From Chloroflexota bacterium (GTDB lineage Bacteria > Chloroflexota > Dehalococcoidia > Lucifugimonadales > GCA-2722455): DNA of 64,000 nt. Made by a program: the position numbers and the translations under genes. Below are positions 34,120 to 42,450 of the stretch, piece by piece. The stretch lies in the NCBI GenBank assembly GCA_002722455.1, contig PBMB01000025.1, forward strand, positions 20,625 through 84,624, written 5' to 3'. The notes beneath the pieces are model-generated. The model did not search any database. It had not been told where the DNA came from and saw only the letters and a program-made list of their open reading frames with translations. Within the stretch, counting starts at the first letter, position 1; every line of letters starts with the position of its first letter.

Positions 34120-34724
34120 AAATTATGATATTGTTCGATGAAATCTTTCAACTCAGCTTCTGCTTCTTTTTTCTCAAACAACAAAACATCAAATTCAAAT
34201 TGTCTAGTTAATCGGTCTTGGTTAATTTCTTTGTTAAGAAGGAAATAACGAGAACCAATAGTAATCTTGTGTTGCTCAATAGGAATATTTTCTTCAGCAC
34301 CAGAAAGGTAACAGCCCAAATGTAAGCCACTGTAGATATCAGCAACTTGAGCGTTATCAAAATGTGATAATGCAAGAGCGTCTTCTAGCAATCCATTTTT
34401 AATACAATACAAATGCAATAAAGATTCTCTTAAAGAAACGTGAGCACCCATAATATTAGAGAAAACAAGATTAAGTTGATTATCAATCAGCCAATTACCA
34501 AGATTCGATCTAAGGTCTTCTGTTGTTGTTTCGTCAAAGCAGTAGACTTGCGCTTTTAAACCGATTTCACCATTATATTTGTTTTGCTCGCTATCATTAA
34601 CAATATCAAAAATCTGAGAATGAATAGTATCAACTTCTTTTTTTAAATAATCAATAAGGTTTCCATAATCTATGTAATTATAGATTCGATCCCAAAGAAG
34701 CTCTAAATTAACGTGTGTTTTCAT
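34107..34724 (-). CDS. Hypothetical protein, 205 aa
   Basis: Unrecognised soluble alpha/beta protein. The segment MGAHVSLRESLLHLYCIKNG and a Gly-Tyr-Leu-Ser-Gly line suggest a compact helical core; the C-terminus is a charged helix (EKKEAEAELKDFIEQYHN). The stop codon sits in its terminator loop. Ribosome site is a weak CAGAGAAA. Confidence 0.78.
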   Translation of the reverse strand: MKTHVNLELLWDRIYNYIDYGNLIDYLKKEVDTIHSQIFDIVNDSEQNKYNGEIGLKAQVYCFDETTTEDLRSNLGNWLIDNQLNLVFSNIMGAHVSLRESLLHLYCIKNGLLEDALALSHFDNAQVADIYSGLHLGCYLSGAEENIPIEQHKITIGSRYFLLNKEINQDRLTRQFEFDVLLFEKKEAEAELKDFIEQYHNLKSQ

Positions 34725-34786
34725 TTTATTTCTCTGTTTGTTTAATATGATATAATCTTATCAAAAAAAGACTGAAAAAACAACAA

Positions 34787-35206
34787 TTAAATTCTAATTG
34801 CATCACCAAAAGAGTGACTGAAGTATCTAGGTCTAATTGAGATAAAATGCTTTGTTTTTTTAAGTTTAGGTTTTAATTTTTCGATCTCATTGCTTAAATC
34901 TTCAAGATTGTCTAAATAAATGGTTTCAAAATAAAAATCTTTACCATCTTCAAGTGTAAATCCTCTTGATAAATGATAATTTGCGATAACATTAGAATTA
35001 CAAGCAATCTTGTATAGAGCATTAGCCATATCAGAAATACGTTGACCTTTTTCGCTAAATGTCCAGTCACTCCAAGAAGAACGTTCTGCTTCTGGGACGA
35101 TATATAGTTCCGTTTCATTTCGAATTTTTTTCCAATGGTTATAACGATCACAAATAATTTTTTGAAAAAGATTGTTTTGTGGGATTTTTTTCAACAGTTC
35201 TTTCAT
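34787..35206 (-). CDS. Hypothetical basic protein, 139 aa
   Basis: Unrecognised. Basic N-terminus (MKELLKKIPQNNLFQKIICD), a Trp-rich centre (RSSWSDWTFSEKG) and a C-terminal Arg/Ser stretch (ISIRPRYFSHSFG). Ribosome site AAGAGAA. Another frame inside (34912-35151) is a shadow. Confidence 0.75.
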   Translation of the reverse strand: MKELLKKIPQNNLFQKIICDRYNHWKKIRNETELYIVPEAERSSWSDWTFSEKGQRISDMANALYKIACNSNVIANYHLSRGFTLEDGKDFYFETIYLDNLEDLSNEIEKLKPKLKKTKHFISIRPRYFSHSFGDAIRI

Positions 35207-35265
35207 AGCAAATTCTCTTTTATTGAATTACAATAACAATACTTTAAACTGAATAAAAAAGCAAC

Positions 35266-35294
35266 AAAAAAACAGACTAGAAAGCCTGTTTTTC
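35266..35294 (-). terminator. Terminator of the 35311-35922 gene
   Basis: Stem around AAAAACAG/CTGTTTTT with an imperfect inner part and a T-tract on the minus strand. Confidence 0.7.
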
Positions 35295-35310
35295 TTTGGT
35301 TATACATTGA

Positions 35311-35922
35311 TTAAAAAGGGAGGTCGTCTTCTTTTTTGCCTGATTTATAAAGTTTATATTTTTCAACAATTTCTTTGTCTTTAACGACAGGGTTATATTC
35401 AAAGCCTTCGAATAGAACAATTTTTGAATTGTCTAAAATCAAGAAAGGCATTCCAAACACAACGTCCATTGAATAAGTTCCAGAAGTTGTAAATTTGGCA
35501 TTAAAGCGAGAACTTCCTTTTTTGCCACCGTGACCAAAAGCACCAGGGCTGAAACAACCAGTAGTAGCTTCTCCAACGGAATCTAATGGAGTATCAGGGC
35601 TTGCATTTTTAACGGCTTCATAACACCAACGAACATAATCTGATTTTTTATAATCATTGTATCGGCTAGAAGAAAATTGAATGATTTCATTTAAGTTCTT
35701 TTTAGTCAGCTTGATAGTAATAATAGAATCTTCTTTTGTTCTTTCAAGAAGATTGAAAAGGTAATCCATTTGTTGATAAGCAATTGCAGTAGCTTGATTT
35801 TCTTTAAGCCAATTTTTCCATTCTGCTTCAAATTTTTCTCCATGCGCTTTTTTTTCTGCTTCTTTTTTATTGAAAGCATCAAGTTCTTCTTGTGTAAAAA
35901 GTGTTGATAGTAAATTGTGCAT
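35311..35922 (-). CDS. Hypothetical protein with SSB-like acidic C-terminal tip, 203 aa
   Basis: Unrecognised body: a charged helical N-terminus (QEELDAFNKKEAEKKAHGEK) and a Gly/Ser-rich beta C-terminal domain (CFSPGAFGHGGKKGSSRFN, YSMDVVFGMPFLILDNSK). The last residues, KKEDDLPF, copy the D-D-x-(I/L)-P-F tip by which single-stranded-DNA-binding proteins recruit repair and replication enzymes. The order of strands could suit an OB-like fold, but I cannot show it. A DNA-linked role is therefore plausible. Strong AAAAGGGG ribosome site. Confidence 0.75.
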   Translation of the reverse strand: MHNLLSTLFTQEELDAFNKKEAEKKAHGEKFEAEWKNWLKENQATAIAYQQMDYLFNLLERTKEDSIITIKLTKKNLNEIIQFSSSRYNDYKKSDYVRWCYEAVKNASPDTPLDSVGEATTGCFSPGAFGHGGKKGSSRFNAKFTTSGTYSMDVVFGMPFLILDNSKIVLFEGFEYNPVVKDKEIVEKYKLYKSGKKEDDLPF

Positions 35923-35970
35923 AGGATTTTCCCCTTTTCAAAAGATAGAAATATTATAACATAAAGATCG

Positions 35971-35999
35971 AAAAAAGCCACAGCGAAGTGGCTTTTTTT
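35971..35999 (-). terminator. Terminator of the 36019-36408 gene
   Basis: Stem AAAAAAGCCAC/GTGGCTTTTTT, loop AGCGAA. Confidence 0.88.
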
Positions 36000-36018
36000 A
36001 ATAAAAAAATAAGATTAA

Positions 36019-36408
36019 TTATTTAATGTTTGTCCATTTTTTAATATCTTTTCTGTCAGAGAGATCAGTAAATTCAATTTCAGCAATCTCTCGAAAAAGC
36101 ATACCCTTTGTCATTGCTTTATTAATGAAAGGTTTTTTGATTTTTGTGACTTCTTCTAAGAATGCAAGTGCTAATTCTGCAGTTTCAAAGCCGAAGCGTT
36201 TATCCAAGTATTCATTTTTGTAATTGCTCATTTTGTTTACATTAACAAAACTATAGCTATTGTCTGAGTCTTTATCTTTTTCGATATAAAGTGAATTGTG
36301 AGCATTATGGATAGAAACATGCCAAAAGCCAGTAACGTTTTTTTCAATAACCGCTTTACCAATTTCAGTAACCATTTCATAGCGAGTAGCAAAATCTTGT
36401 AATTTCAT
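36019..36408 (-). CDS. Hypothetical protein, 129 aa
   Basis: Unrecognised. A central strand pair (GFWHVSIHNAHNSLYIEKDK) followed by helices and a basic C-terminus. Ribosome site CAGGG. Divergent from the acetyltransferase at 36547. Confidence 0.75.
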   Translation of the reverse strand: MKLQDFATRYEMVTEIGKAVIEKNVTGFWHVSIHNAHNSLYIEKDKDSDNSYSFVNVNKMSNYKNEYLDKRFGFETAELALAFLEEVTKIKKPFINKAMTKGMLFREIAEIEFTDLSDRKDIKKWTNIK

Positions 36409-36546
36409 AAAAAACCCTGTCTGTTAGAATAGAATTATTATACAAAAACTAACTTAGATAATCAACAAAAATTTATCGGTTTATTATGCAATTACAATGT
36501 GCTATAATATAAGAAATAAATATTGAGTTCTAGATGAGGCAGTTTA

Positions 36547-36969
36547 ATGGCTTTTATAAGAAAAACCAAAGGAACGGAAAAGAAACCCACACCGATAGGT
36601 ATTGAAACAGAAGCAGTCACGCTGATTGCTTCTGCGGATATGTCATATTCTCAACTAATCAACTATCTTACAGCACAAGACGCTTATTTGGCGTTGGAGG
36701 AACTTGAAAGAAATTCTATAAAAGATTTGTCTAACTCTAATTCGATATCTGTATTAAGATCAGTTTATGTTGAAGAAAAAGAACGTGGTAAAGGTTTAGC
36801 AAAAGAAGTTATCACTGAGTATTTGAATTCAGCAAAAAATGATTACTATTTTCTAATGGTAGACATTGAGGAATCTCCGACACTCATTGAATTTTATAAG
36901 AAATTTGGTTTTTCGGTATTATCAAAAGATGAATATCCGATAATGTTCAAAAATACAGCATTCGAATGA
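36547..36969 (+). CDS. GNAT-family N-acetyltransferase, 140 aa
   Basis: Acetyl-CoA-dependent transferase of unknown substrate. The SVLRSVYVEEKERGKGLAKE line holds beta-4 and the acetyl-CoA loop (RGKGLA, 80-85), and YYFLMVDIEESPTLIEFYKK with FGFSVLSKDEYPIM is the usual C-terminal half. The first 30 residues are basic and may be a separate tail. Ribosome site GAGG. Confidence 0.85.
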   Translation: MAFIRKTKGTEKKPTPIGIETEAVTLIASADMSYSQLINYLTAQDAYLALEELERNSIKDLSNSNSISVLRSVYVEEKERGKGLAKEVITEYLNSAKNDYYFLMVDIEESPTLIEFYKKFGFSVLSKDEYPIMFKNTAFE

Positions 36970-37070
36970 AAATAAACGATTTTTTTTAATTTTGGTATTG
37001 ACTTAGTGCAGCGTAACACATTAAGATCACCTCACTTTAAAAAAACACACAATCTTAGGAAATAATAATT

Positions 37071-37742
37071 ATGAAAATGAATAAAATTCTAAAATCAACT
37101 CTTGTCGCAATGTCAATGACAGCTCTACTGTCAGGTTGTCAGACAACACAAAGAACGAATGCAATGACAGGTGAGCAAGAGACAAATTCTACAACAAAAG
37201 GTATCTTTGCAGGTTGTGTAGGCGGTGCGGTGATTGGCGCAATTGCCAATGACGGAAAGGGTGCAGCAATTGGTTGTGCAGCAGGTGGGGCTGCAGGTGG
37301 AGTAATTGGTTATCAGATGGATCAACAAGAAGAAGCACTTCGTCAAGAACTAGTAGGAACAGGTGTTCAGATTAAGCGTGTAGGTGAAGATAAAATTGAA
37401 TTAATTCTTGCAGGTGATATTTCATTTTCAACAGGCAGTACAAGACTAGCAGAAGGTATTAAACCTGCGCTACGTAGTGTAGTAAAAGTAATGAATGAGT
37501 TTGAAGATACCGATCTTATAGTTTCAGGGCATACAGATTCAGTGGGTTCAGAATCTTCTAATCAGCAACTTTCAAAAACTCGTGCAATGGCAGTTCAAAA
37601 CTATCTATCTGAAAATGGTCTAGCTTATGGGCGAACCCACGCCCAAGGATTCGGTGAGCTAATGCCTAAATGTTCTAATGACACAGTGCAAGGTAAAGCC
37701 TGTAATCGTCGAGTGGAACTGACGATTGTTCCTGCAAAATAA
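37071..37742 (+). CDS. OmpA-family outer-membrane lipoprotein with glycine zipper, 223 aa
   Basis: Lipoprotein signal with lipobox L-L-S-G-C at Cys23, then a glycine-zipper segment (about 44-84: GGAVIGAIANDGKGAAIGCA) that can insert in or associate with the membrane, and a C-terminal OmpA peptidoglycan-binding domain (about 100-223) with SGHTDSVGSESSNQQLS and NRRVEL. The layout is that of YiaD/Pal-like lipoproteins that tie the outer membrane to peptidoglycan. The promoter TTGACT-17-TTAAGA may drive it. It stands alone, ended by a strong terminator. Confidence 0.93.
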   Translation: MKMNKILKSTLVAMSMTALLSGCQTTQRTNAMTGEQETNSTTKGIFAGCVGGAVIGAIANDGKGAAIGCAAGGAAGGVIGYQMDQQEEALRQELVGTGVQIKRVGEDKIELILAGDISFSTGSTRLAEGIKPALRSVVKVMNEFEDTDLIVSGHTDSVGSESSNQQLSKTRAMAVQNYLSENGLAYGRTHAQGFGELMPKCSNDTVQGKACNRRVELTIVPAK

Positions 37743-37756
37743 AAATTAAATAGTTG

Positions 37757-37789
37757 AAAAAAACCGTAGTTGATACTACGGTTTTTTTT
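37757..37789. terminator. Bidirectional terminator
   Basis: Stem AAACCGTAG/CTACGGTTT, loop TTGATA, with A- and T-tracts. Shared by the lipoprotein gene and the minus-strand gene at 37799. Confidence 0.9.
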
Positions 37790-37798
37790 AATTTAAAA

Positions 37799-38131
37799 TT
37801 ACAAAATGATATCAAGTCTTCTTTTGATAACTTCTAATACTGCAATCTGATCTTCTCTGACTATTTCAAGCATCGTTTTGAGAAATAAAATAAAGATGGC
37901 TTTTTGTTCTTTTGTGCCTTTTTTGAAGGATTTTTGTATATTTAAATTATCTTGAACATCAAAACTAATAGAAACATGTGCATATCTGGAATCCTTTTCA
38001 ATATCGACAAAAATAAAATCCATTCGATTCCCACGAATAAACTTTTTCAAAATAAAATGTTTTGTCTTTATCTTTTTATCTTCTATTGATTTCAATTCTT
38101 TATTCAATAAAAGCTGAATTCCTTTTTTCAT
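37799..38131 (-). CDS. Hypothetical basic protein, 110 aa
   Basis: Unrecognised. Lys-rich N-terminus (LNKELKSIEDKKIKTKHFIL), two strands (MDFIFVDIEKDSRYAHVSIS) and a long hydrophobic helix (AIFILFLKTMLEIV). Ribosome site AAGG. The 394-base gap upstream has no ordinary gene; see the entries at 38215 and 38395. Confidence 0.72.
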   Translation of the reverse strand: MKKGIQLLLNKELKSIEDKKIKTKHFILKKFIRGNRMDFIFVDIEKDSRYAHVSISFDVQDNLNIQKSFKKGTKEQKAIFILFLKTMLEIVREDQIAVLEVIKRRLDIIL

Positions 38132-38214
38132 TATAAAACCTTAGTTATCAAATACTAAGAAACACAATATAAACAAAAGCTTGCAGAAATATTTTATTGT
38201 TGATTAAAAAATAT

Positions 38215-38247
38215 CTAATAACAAATATATTTATTTTTATTTATCAT
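38215..38247 (-). other. Ten-codon frame with ribosome site held in a hairpin
   Basis: On the minus strand ATCATTATC-AGGAGA-GATAATGAT forms a 9-bp stem whose loop is a near-perfect Shine-Dalgarno and whose right arm contains the ATG of the frame MINKNKYICY. It could be a leader peptide or a translation switch. Read on the plus strand the same hairpin is followed by six T and could be a terminator. Confidence 0.3.
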
Positions 38248-38394
38248 TATCTCTCCTGATAATGATTTTTTGGTATCCTAGTAATATTAATTTTAAGCAT
38301 ATCTTTTAACAAAATAATTATTTTTTTCAATAAAGCAAATTTTATTTTTTTAAATGTATAATTGAGTTGGATTAAAAGCAATAAAAGGTAGGAA

Positions 38395-38432
38395 ATAAAA
38401 AAAATACTCCCAAATTAAACAAAATATGGGAG
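38395..38432 (-). terminator. Probable terminator of the 38526-39269 gene
   Basis: Stem CTCCCA/TGGGAG with a 14-base loop followed on the minus strand by a long T-rich run. It lies about 95 bases after the stop codon. The other parts of 38132-38525 are A+T-rich and empty. Confidence 0.6.
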
Positions 38433-38525
38433 CAATATAATTATTTGTATTTCAATTATTTATAATTCAAAAACATAAGTTTGCATAAAAAACTTGACTT
38501 GTTTCTCAAAATAAAAAATTTTATA

Positions 38526-39269
38526 TTATTTTTTCATTATTTCATAATATTTTTTCACAACATTGTGAAATAAAGTTGAATTATTGAAATAAGTTTGAAC
38601 AGCCATATCAAAAGATCCAGAAAAAGAGTTATCTGTTTGTCTTAATGATTTTGAAAATCGTTCACAATTATCTTGAAATGGTGTTTTTGTGTCAAGAAGG
38701 ACTTGAAAAAGTAGATCTTCAATTCGGTCATAATCAGAAGGGGTAGTTAAATAAGCTCGAAGCATACTTACACCAACTCGATCTAGTAAATGAGATTCTT
38801 CAACAATTTGAGATTCTAAGTCTTCTACTAACTCTTCAAGGGTTGTAGCAGCCTTTTGAATATTACTTACATTATAATCTTCAAAATGACCATTAGAGAT
38901 ATTGTAAATAAATCGACCAACAGAAAAAACTTCTGAACGACTTTTTTCTTCAAATAAATCTTTCATTGGATCAAGCTTAAAAAGATCAACAAAGATGTTT
39001 TCAAATGCTTTGTCAGTTTCAGCAGAATATCTCAATTCAGAAGGCAATTTAAAGATACGGTGTGCAACTTCTTCACCTGTATCGTAACGATACTCAATCG
39101 TGTTCGTTAATGCCTCCGAGAGATAAGCAATAATATGAATGGTAGCAGAATCCATATAATGAATTCCACGAAAACAATTATGAAATTCAAGAACATTGTC
39201 CATAAAAACAATGTCTTCTTTTGAGTTTGTTACTTTTCGAACTTTTTCTTTCAAGTAATCAGAAACCAT
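38526..39269 (-). CDS. Hypothetical helical protein, 247 aa
   Basis: Unrecognised. Mostly helical and acidic, with short conserved-looking lines (HNCFRGIHYMDSATIHIIAY, SMLRAYLTTPSDYDRIEDLL). No membrane segment. Ribosome site AAGG. Single-gene unit. Confidence 0.78.
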   Translation of the reverse strand: MVSDYLKEKVRKVTNSKEDIVFMDNVLEFHNCFRGIHYMDSATIHIIAYLSEALTNTIEYRYDTGEEVAHRIFKLPSELRYSAETDKAFENIFVDLFKLDPMKDLFEEKSRSEVFSVGRFIYNISNGHFEDYNVSNIQKAATTLEELVEDLESQIVEESHLLDRVGVSMLRAYLTTPSDYDRIEDLLFQVLLDTKTPFQDNCERFSKSLRQTDNSFSGSFDMAVQTYFNNSTLFHNVVKKYYEIMKK

Positions 39270-39339
39270 TTTGTATACCTTATTATTTTTTGAATAGACA
39301 AATCATATCAAATAGTGGATAAAAAATAAAGAAAATACT

Positions 39340-39858
39340 TTAAATCAATTGATAAAAAGAACCTTTGTGACGTTTTTCAGTGACATCCATGCAAACAGCA
39401 AAATTATTAATAATTTGTTTTTTGTCAGATTGAAATAAACTTGTTAACTCCAAGATTATTGCATAACTATACGTGCTCATAGAAACAGTAACGCCACTGA
39501 CGTTATCTGGTGCGATAAATCCAAAGTTAGGGAGCATTTTATTATAAAAACTCTGAATGCTATCTTCTTTTAGTTCTGAGTGCTTATCTTCAAATTTAAT
39601 ATCTTTTTTTACTTTCTTTGAAAATGCTTCTTTTTTCTGTGGAAAATATCTGTAGTGATGAGAATACGCCTTTAAAGCTTTGCTTAATTCAATGAGAGCT
39701 TGTGTATAGGGCATAATAGCCTTGGAATACTGGTCATTGTATTGAACTTTACTTTCAGTAATAGCAATGCATGTTCTGGCAAGATTCAAAGTGGTTGTTT
39801 CAATTTGAAAAAAGCCGTGAAATGCTTCAATTGGAATATTGATTGTAGGTTCTGTCAT
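39340..39858 (-). CDS. Hypothetical protein, 172 aa
   Basis: Unrecognised. The N-terminal half looks like a helical bundle (NLARTCIAITESKVQYNDQY then LIELSKALKAYSHHY), followed by a Lys-rich linker and a C-terminal beta part with several Ser/Val. Weak GAGC ribosome site. Divergent from 40019. Confidence 0.75.
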   Translation of the reverse strand: MTEPTINIPIEAFHGFFQIETTTLNLARTCIAITESKVQYNDQYSKAIMPYTQALIELSKALKAYSHHYRYFPQKKEAFSKKVKKDIKFEDKHSELKEDSIQSFYNKMLPNFGFIAPDNVSGVTVSMSTYSYAIILELTSLFQSDKKQIINNFAVCMDVTEKRHKGSFYQLI

Positions 39859-39930
39859 AGTCTGCTCAAATTGATTATAATTGCTTTATTATATCAAGAT
39901 AAATAAAGTTAATCAAGTTAAAAAAAACAT

Positions 39931-39959
39931 TTGCATTTCAAAGACCGAAAGCCTATAAT
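39931..39959 (+). promoter_or_regulatory. Promoter of the 40019-40654 gene
   Basis: TTGCAT, 17 bp, TATAAT. Confidence 0.75.
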
Positions 39960-40018
39960 TTAACCATACCAATCGGGAACACTTCCCTTATCTTAAAACC
40001 TAAAAAGGTGATTTCAAA

Positions 40019-40654
40019 ATGTTTAATACAAGAGAAAAATTACACACAAAAACGGATTCAAATGGTCTAGAATACACAACGGAACATGGTTTTTCGGATT
40101 TTTGTTATGAATATATCAAAACTGTTGGTGCTGCTACAACTTCTGATATTCTTCAACACGTAAGAGATAATTTTGAGTTTTTAGAAGGAGACGAAGTTAA
40201 GACTTCTGAAAATCGTTCTGCACCACGTTATCGTCAAATGGTAGATAATCTACTAAAATCACATGGAACAATTTTAACACTTTATCCTGATCTTCGTGAT
40301 TTTATGGGCGGTATTGCTCTTGAAAACGTTGAAATTAGTGAAGAGTTAATGACACGAGCAAAAAATGAAATGTCTAAGGCTTCTTTCTTACGAGAGCAAA
40401 GACGACTAGAAGAACAAGAACGCTTGCGTAAACAGCAGAAAGAAATCAATGAACGAGCTGATAAACTGCGACTAGCCAAAGCAAATGCTTCAAATTGGCG
40501 TTTAGATATCGTAAAAAGTGCAATGGAAGCTGGTATCGAACGAGAAGAAATCAATGAAGATTTTGAAGAAGTAATAGAAGATATCGTTTATCGTCATCCA
40601 GAAGCAATTGAAAATAAATCAAAAATGATTGAAGCATTTATTGCAGAATTTTAA
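40019..40654 (+). CDS. Winged-helix-like plus coiled-coil protein, 211 aa
   Basis: Residues about 28-85 (GAATTSDILQHVRDNFEFLE, then RSAPRYRQMVDNLLKSHGTI) have the helix order of a winged-helix domain as found at the N-terminus of Mrr-type and some regulatory proteins. A charged coiled coil follows (LREQRRLEEQERLRKQQKEI) and then a helical C-terminus. It may bind DNA as a dimer; this is inference from fold pattern. Ribosome site AAGGTGA, terminator directly after. Confidence 0.75.
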   Translation: MFNTREKLHTKTDSNGLEYTTEHGFSDFCYEYIKTVGAATTSDILQHVRDNFEFLEGDEVKTSENRSAPRYRQMVDNLLKSHGTILTLYPDLRDFMGGIALENVEISEELMTRAKNEMSKASFLREQRRLEEQERLRKQQKEINERADKLRLAKANASNWRLDIVKSAMEAGIEREEINEDFEEVIEDIVYRHPEAIENKSKMIEAFIAEF

Positions 40655-40667
40655 AATACAAAGATTG

Positions 40668-40694
40668 AAAAAAGGAGTTAATCTCCTTTTTTTT
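40668..40694 (+). terminator. Terminator of the 40019-40654 gene
   Basis: Stem AAAAGGAG/CTCCTTTT, loop TTAAT, T-tract of eight. Confidence 0.88.
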
Positions 40695-40749
40695 GATTCT
40701 ATTTTTGTTATAATAAGTGTATATCGAACGAAAACAAAAGGGTTTTGAA

Positions 40750-41088
40750 ATGAAAACTAAGTTGTTATTAGGGTTAATGGTTACAGTTGGTTTAGTAGGC
40801 TGTGGTGGTGATCTAGCAGATGTAAAGTGTCATTACAAAACAACCGTAATAGAGGTAGGTGAATGTGACGGTGGTGAAGGTTTTTTTGATGGAAATAGAG
40901 AGTGTCCTATTTCTTATAAACAAGAAAACTCATCAGCAAAACGATTTGGTAAAGTTTATAACGGTGCAATGAGTGGTCAACCTCTTTATCGTCATTGTTG
41001 GAAAGAAGATAATGGAAGCTTATCGTGCTTTGCAACACAGGAAACAAAATTAAGAGATTCTTACTCAGATTCTTGTTTGGATATTTAA
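40750..41088 (+). CDS. Cys-rich lipoprotein, 112 aa
   Basis: Start at 40750 (AAAGGG upstream) gives a lipoprotein signal MKTKLLLGLMVTVGLVGC with the lipid-bearing Cys at 18. The mature part has six more Cys (CHYK, GECDGG, RECPIS, RHCWKE, LSCFAT, DSCLDI), which could form three disulfides in the periplasm. Family not recognised. It is followed nine bases later by 41098-41418, so the two are co-transcribed. Confidence 0.8.
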   Translation: MKTKLLLGLMVTVGLVGCGGDLADVKCHYKTTVIEVGECDGGEGFFDGNRECPISYKQENSSAKRFGKVYNGAMSGQPLYRHCWKEDNGSLSCFATQETKLRDSYSDSCLDI

Positions 41089-41097
41089 GGAAAAAGA

Positions 41098-41418
41098 ATG
41101 AAATATTTCAATCCATTAAAAGGTTTTGAACGTCTGAAAGATAGAGTAATTAAAAGTGAAGAGTTCGATCCACAAGAAATTGTAAAAGTAGTGTCAGGTC
41201 ATGATAATTTTGAAACACTCGAAGAAGTAAAACGCTTGGTGTTAAGTAGAAGTTCTAATTCAGTTTCTTTATTGCTTATGATTAATTATCTAATAAGCTG
41301 GACGTTAGATGAATTTGCAGAAGATTTCTCTGGAACAAGCGATTTGGAAAATCTAGAAAAGAAACTATTCCATTTACAAAACGAAATATTAAAAGAACCA
41401 GAAAAACATCTCAAATAA
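41098..41418 (+). CDS. Hypothetical helical protein, 106 aa
   Basis: Unrecognised. Helical throughout (DPQEIVKVVSGHDNFETLEE, LLLMINYLISWTLDEFAEDF), no signal peptide, so cytoplasmic although its operon partner is a lipoprotein. Ribosome site AAGGAAAAAG. Confidence 0.75.
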   Translation: MKYFNPLKGFERLKDRVIKSEEFDPQEIVKVVSGHDNFETLEEVKRLVLSRSSNSVSLLLMINYLISWTLDEFAEDFSGTSDLENLEKKLFHLQNEILKEPEKHLK

Positions 41419-41446
41419 AGCTCCTTTCGGGAGCTTTATTTTTTTC
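41417..41446 (+). terminator. Terminator of the 40750-41418 operon
   Basis: Stem AAAGCTCC/GGAGCTTT, loop TTTCG, T-tract. Confidence 0.88.
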
Positions 41447-41501
41447 TTGATTTATTTTTTTTTAAAAGCTATATTAAAAAAAATTTAAATGGAAAAAAAC
41501 A

Positions 41502-42416
41502 ATGAGAGACGCCAAGAGACTAATAATTTATGCGCTGCTATTTATTTTTAATATTGCTTTATTGGTAAGTGCAGAATATTTAGAAAAGAAAGAGTCTGAA
41601 AATATGGAATTGAGAAGTACAAATACTTTTGAGGAGACTTTTAAAGACCAATTAGAATATTTTGGAGTTAAAACTGAAGTAGATAAAGAAAAAGGAATGA
41701 TTAAAATTGTTGATAAAGAAACGATTGCAAATCTAAAAGAAAAAAGTAGTCATGGAGAGATAGAATCCAGATTCTATCAAAATCAAGAATATGCTGGATA
41801 TTACTATCAAATGATGAAAGAGGGAACTAGTGACGTTTTATTGATAACATTATTAGAAGAAAATTCTGAATATGCGATAGATAAAGTATCAATAATGTAT
41901 GAAAAGGATTTAAGTGAATATCCAGAAGGAACATATAAGGATAATTTAGAAAAATTTCAAAATGTAATAAGTCCTGAAATGCTCAGTGTTTATAAATATA
42001 ATTTTGATAAAATAATAAACACTTATTACCTAGAAAACAATGAAGGACTAGTAACAACAGGTGCATATTATAAATCAGAGGAAAAGGACTCAATAAAAAC
42101 ATATAACAGTTATGATTCTGCTGCTATTAAAAATAAGGGTGAATTAGATCATAAAGAAGTAGAAATGACTGAATGGAGAGATGTTGTTTTTCTAACTATG
42201 TTAATAGAAGCAGGTCTTTTACTAGGAATTTCATTAATAACCGCCTTAATATCAATTACAGGAAGAGAAATGAAAAATGACGTAATTATTAAAGGGAAAA
42301 TTGAAAAAGCATTAAAAAGTAAGAAAAATATAAGAGTAAAAAATAGAAAGATAATAAAATCAAGAAAAGAAAAAGAATTAGTGAAAGAAAATAAAACAGA
42401 AATAGAAAATGTTTAA
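41502..42416 (+). CDS. Membrane protein A1 of a duplicated gene pair, 304 aa
   Basis: N-terminal membrane segment (about 6-25), an external domain of about 200 residues rich in Glu/Tyr (EYAGYYYQMMKEGTSDVLLI), a second membrane helix (about 226-250: VVFLTMLIEAGLLLGISLIT) and a Lys-rich cytoplasmic tail. The protein at 43191-44084 has the same plan, spacing and tail. Not recognised. It converges on the minus-strand membrane protein B1. A short TGGAAAAA precedes the ATG, as in A2 (ATGGAATTT). Confidence 0.78.
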   Translation: MRDAKRLIIYALLFIFNIALLVSAEYLEKKESENMELRSTNTFEETFKDQLEYFGVKTEVDKEKGMIKIVDKETIANLKEKSSHGEIESRFYQNQEYAGYYYQMMKEGTSDVLLITLLEENSEYAIDKVSIMYEKDLSEYPEGTYKDNLEKFQNVISPEMLSVYKYNFDKIINTYYLENNEGLVTTGAYYKSEEKDSIKTYNSYDSAAIKNKGELDHKEVEMTEWRDVVFLTMLIEAGLLLGISLITALISITGREMKNDVIIKGKIEKALKSKKNIRVKNRKIIKSRKEKELVKENKTEIENV

Positions 42417-42450
42417 AAAAAGCCTTAGAGGGATCTAAGGCTTTTCTTTT
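42415..42450. terminator. Bidirectional terminator between A1 and B1
   Basis: Stem AAAAGCCTTAGA/TCTAAGGCTTTT with a GGGA loop. Confidence 0.9.

Noticed and set aside
35311..35922. Calling the protein with the DDLPF end a single-stranded-DNA-binding protein
   Set aside because: Only the tip matches; the fold was not recognisable, so it stays hypothetical.
38240..38270. ATCATTATC...GATAATGAT resembling a Fur box
   Set aside because: The half-sites face outward and are six bases apart, unlike the Fur consensus; a hairpin explains the symmetry better.
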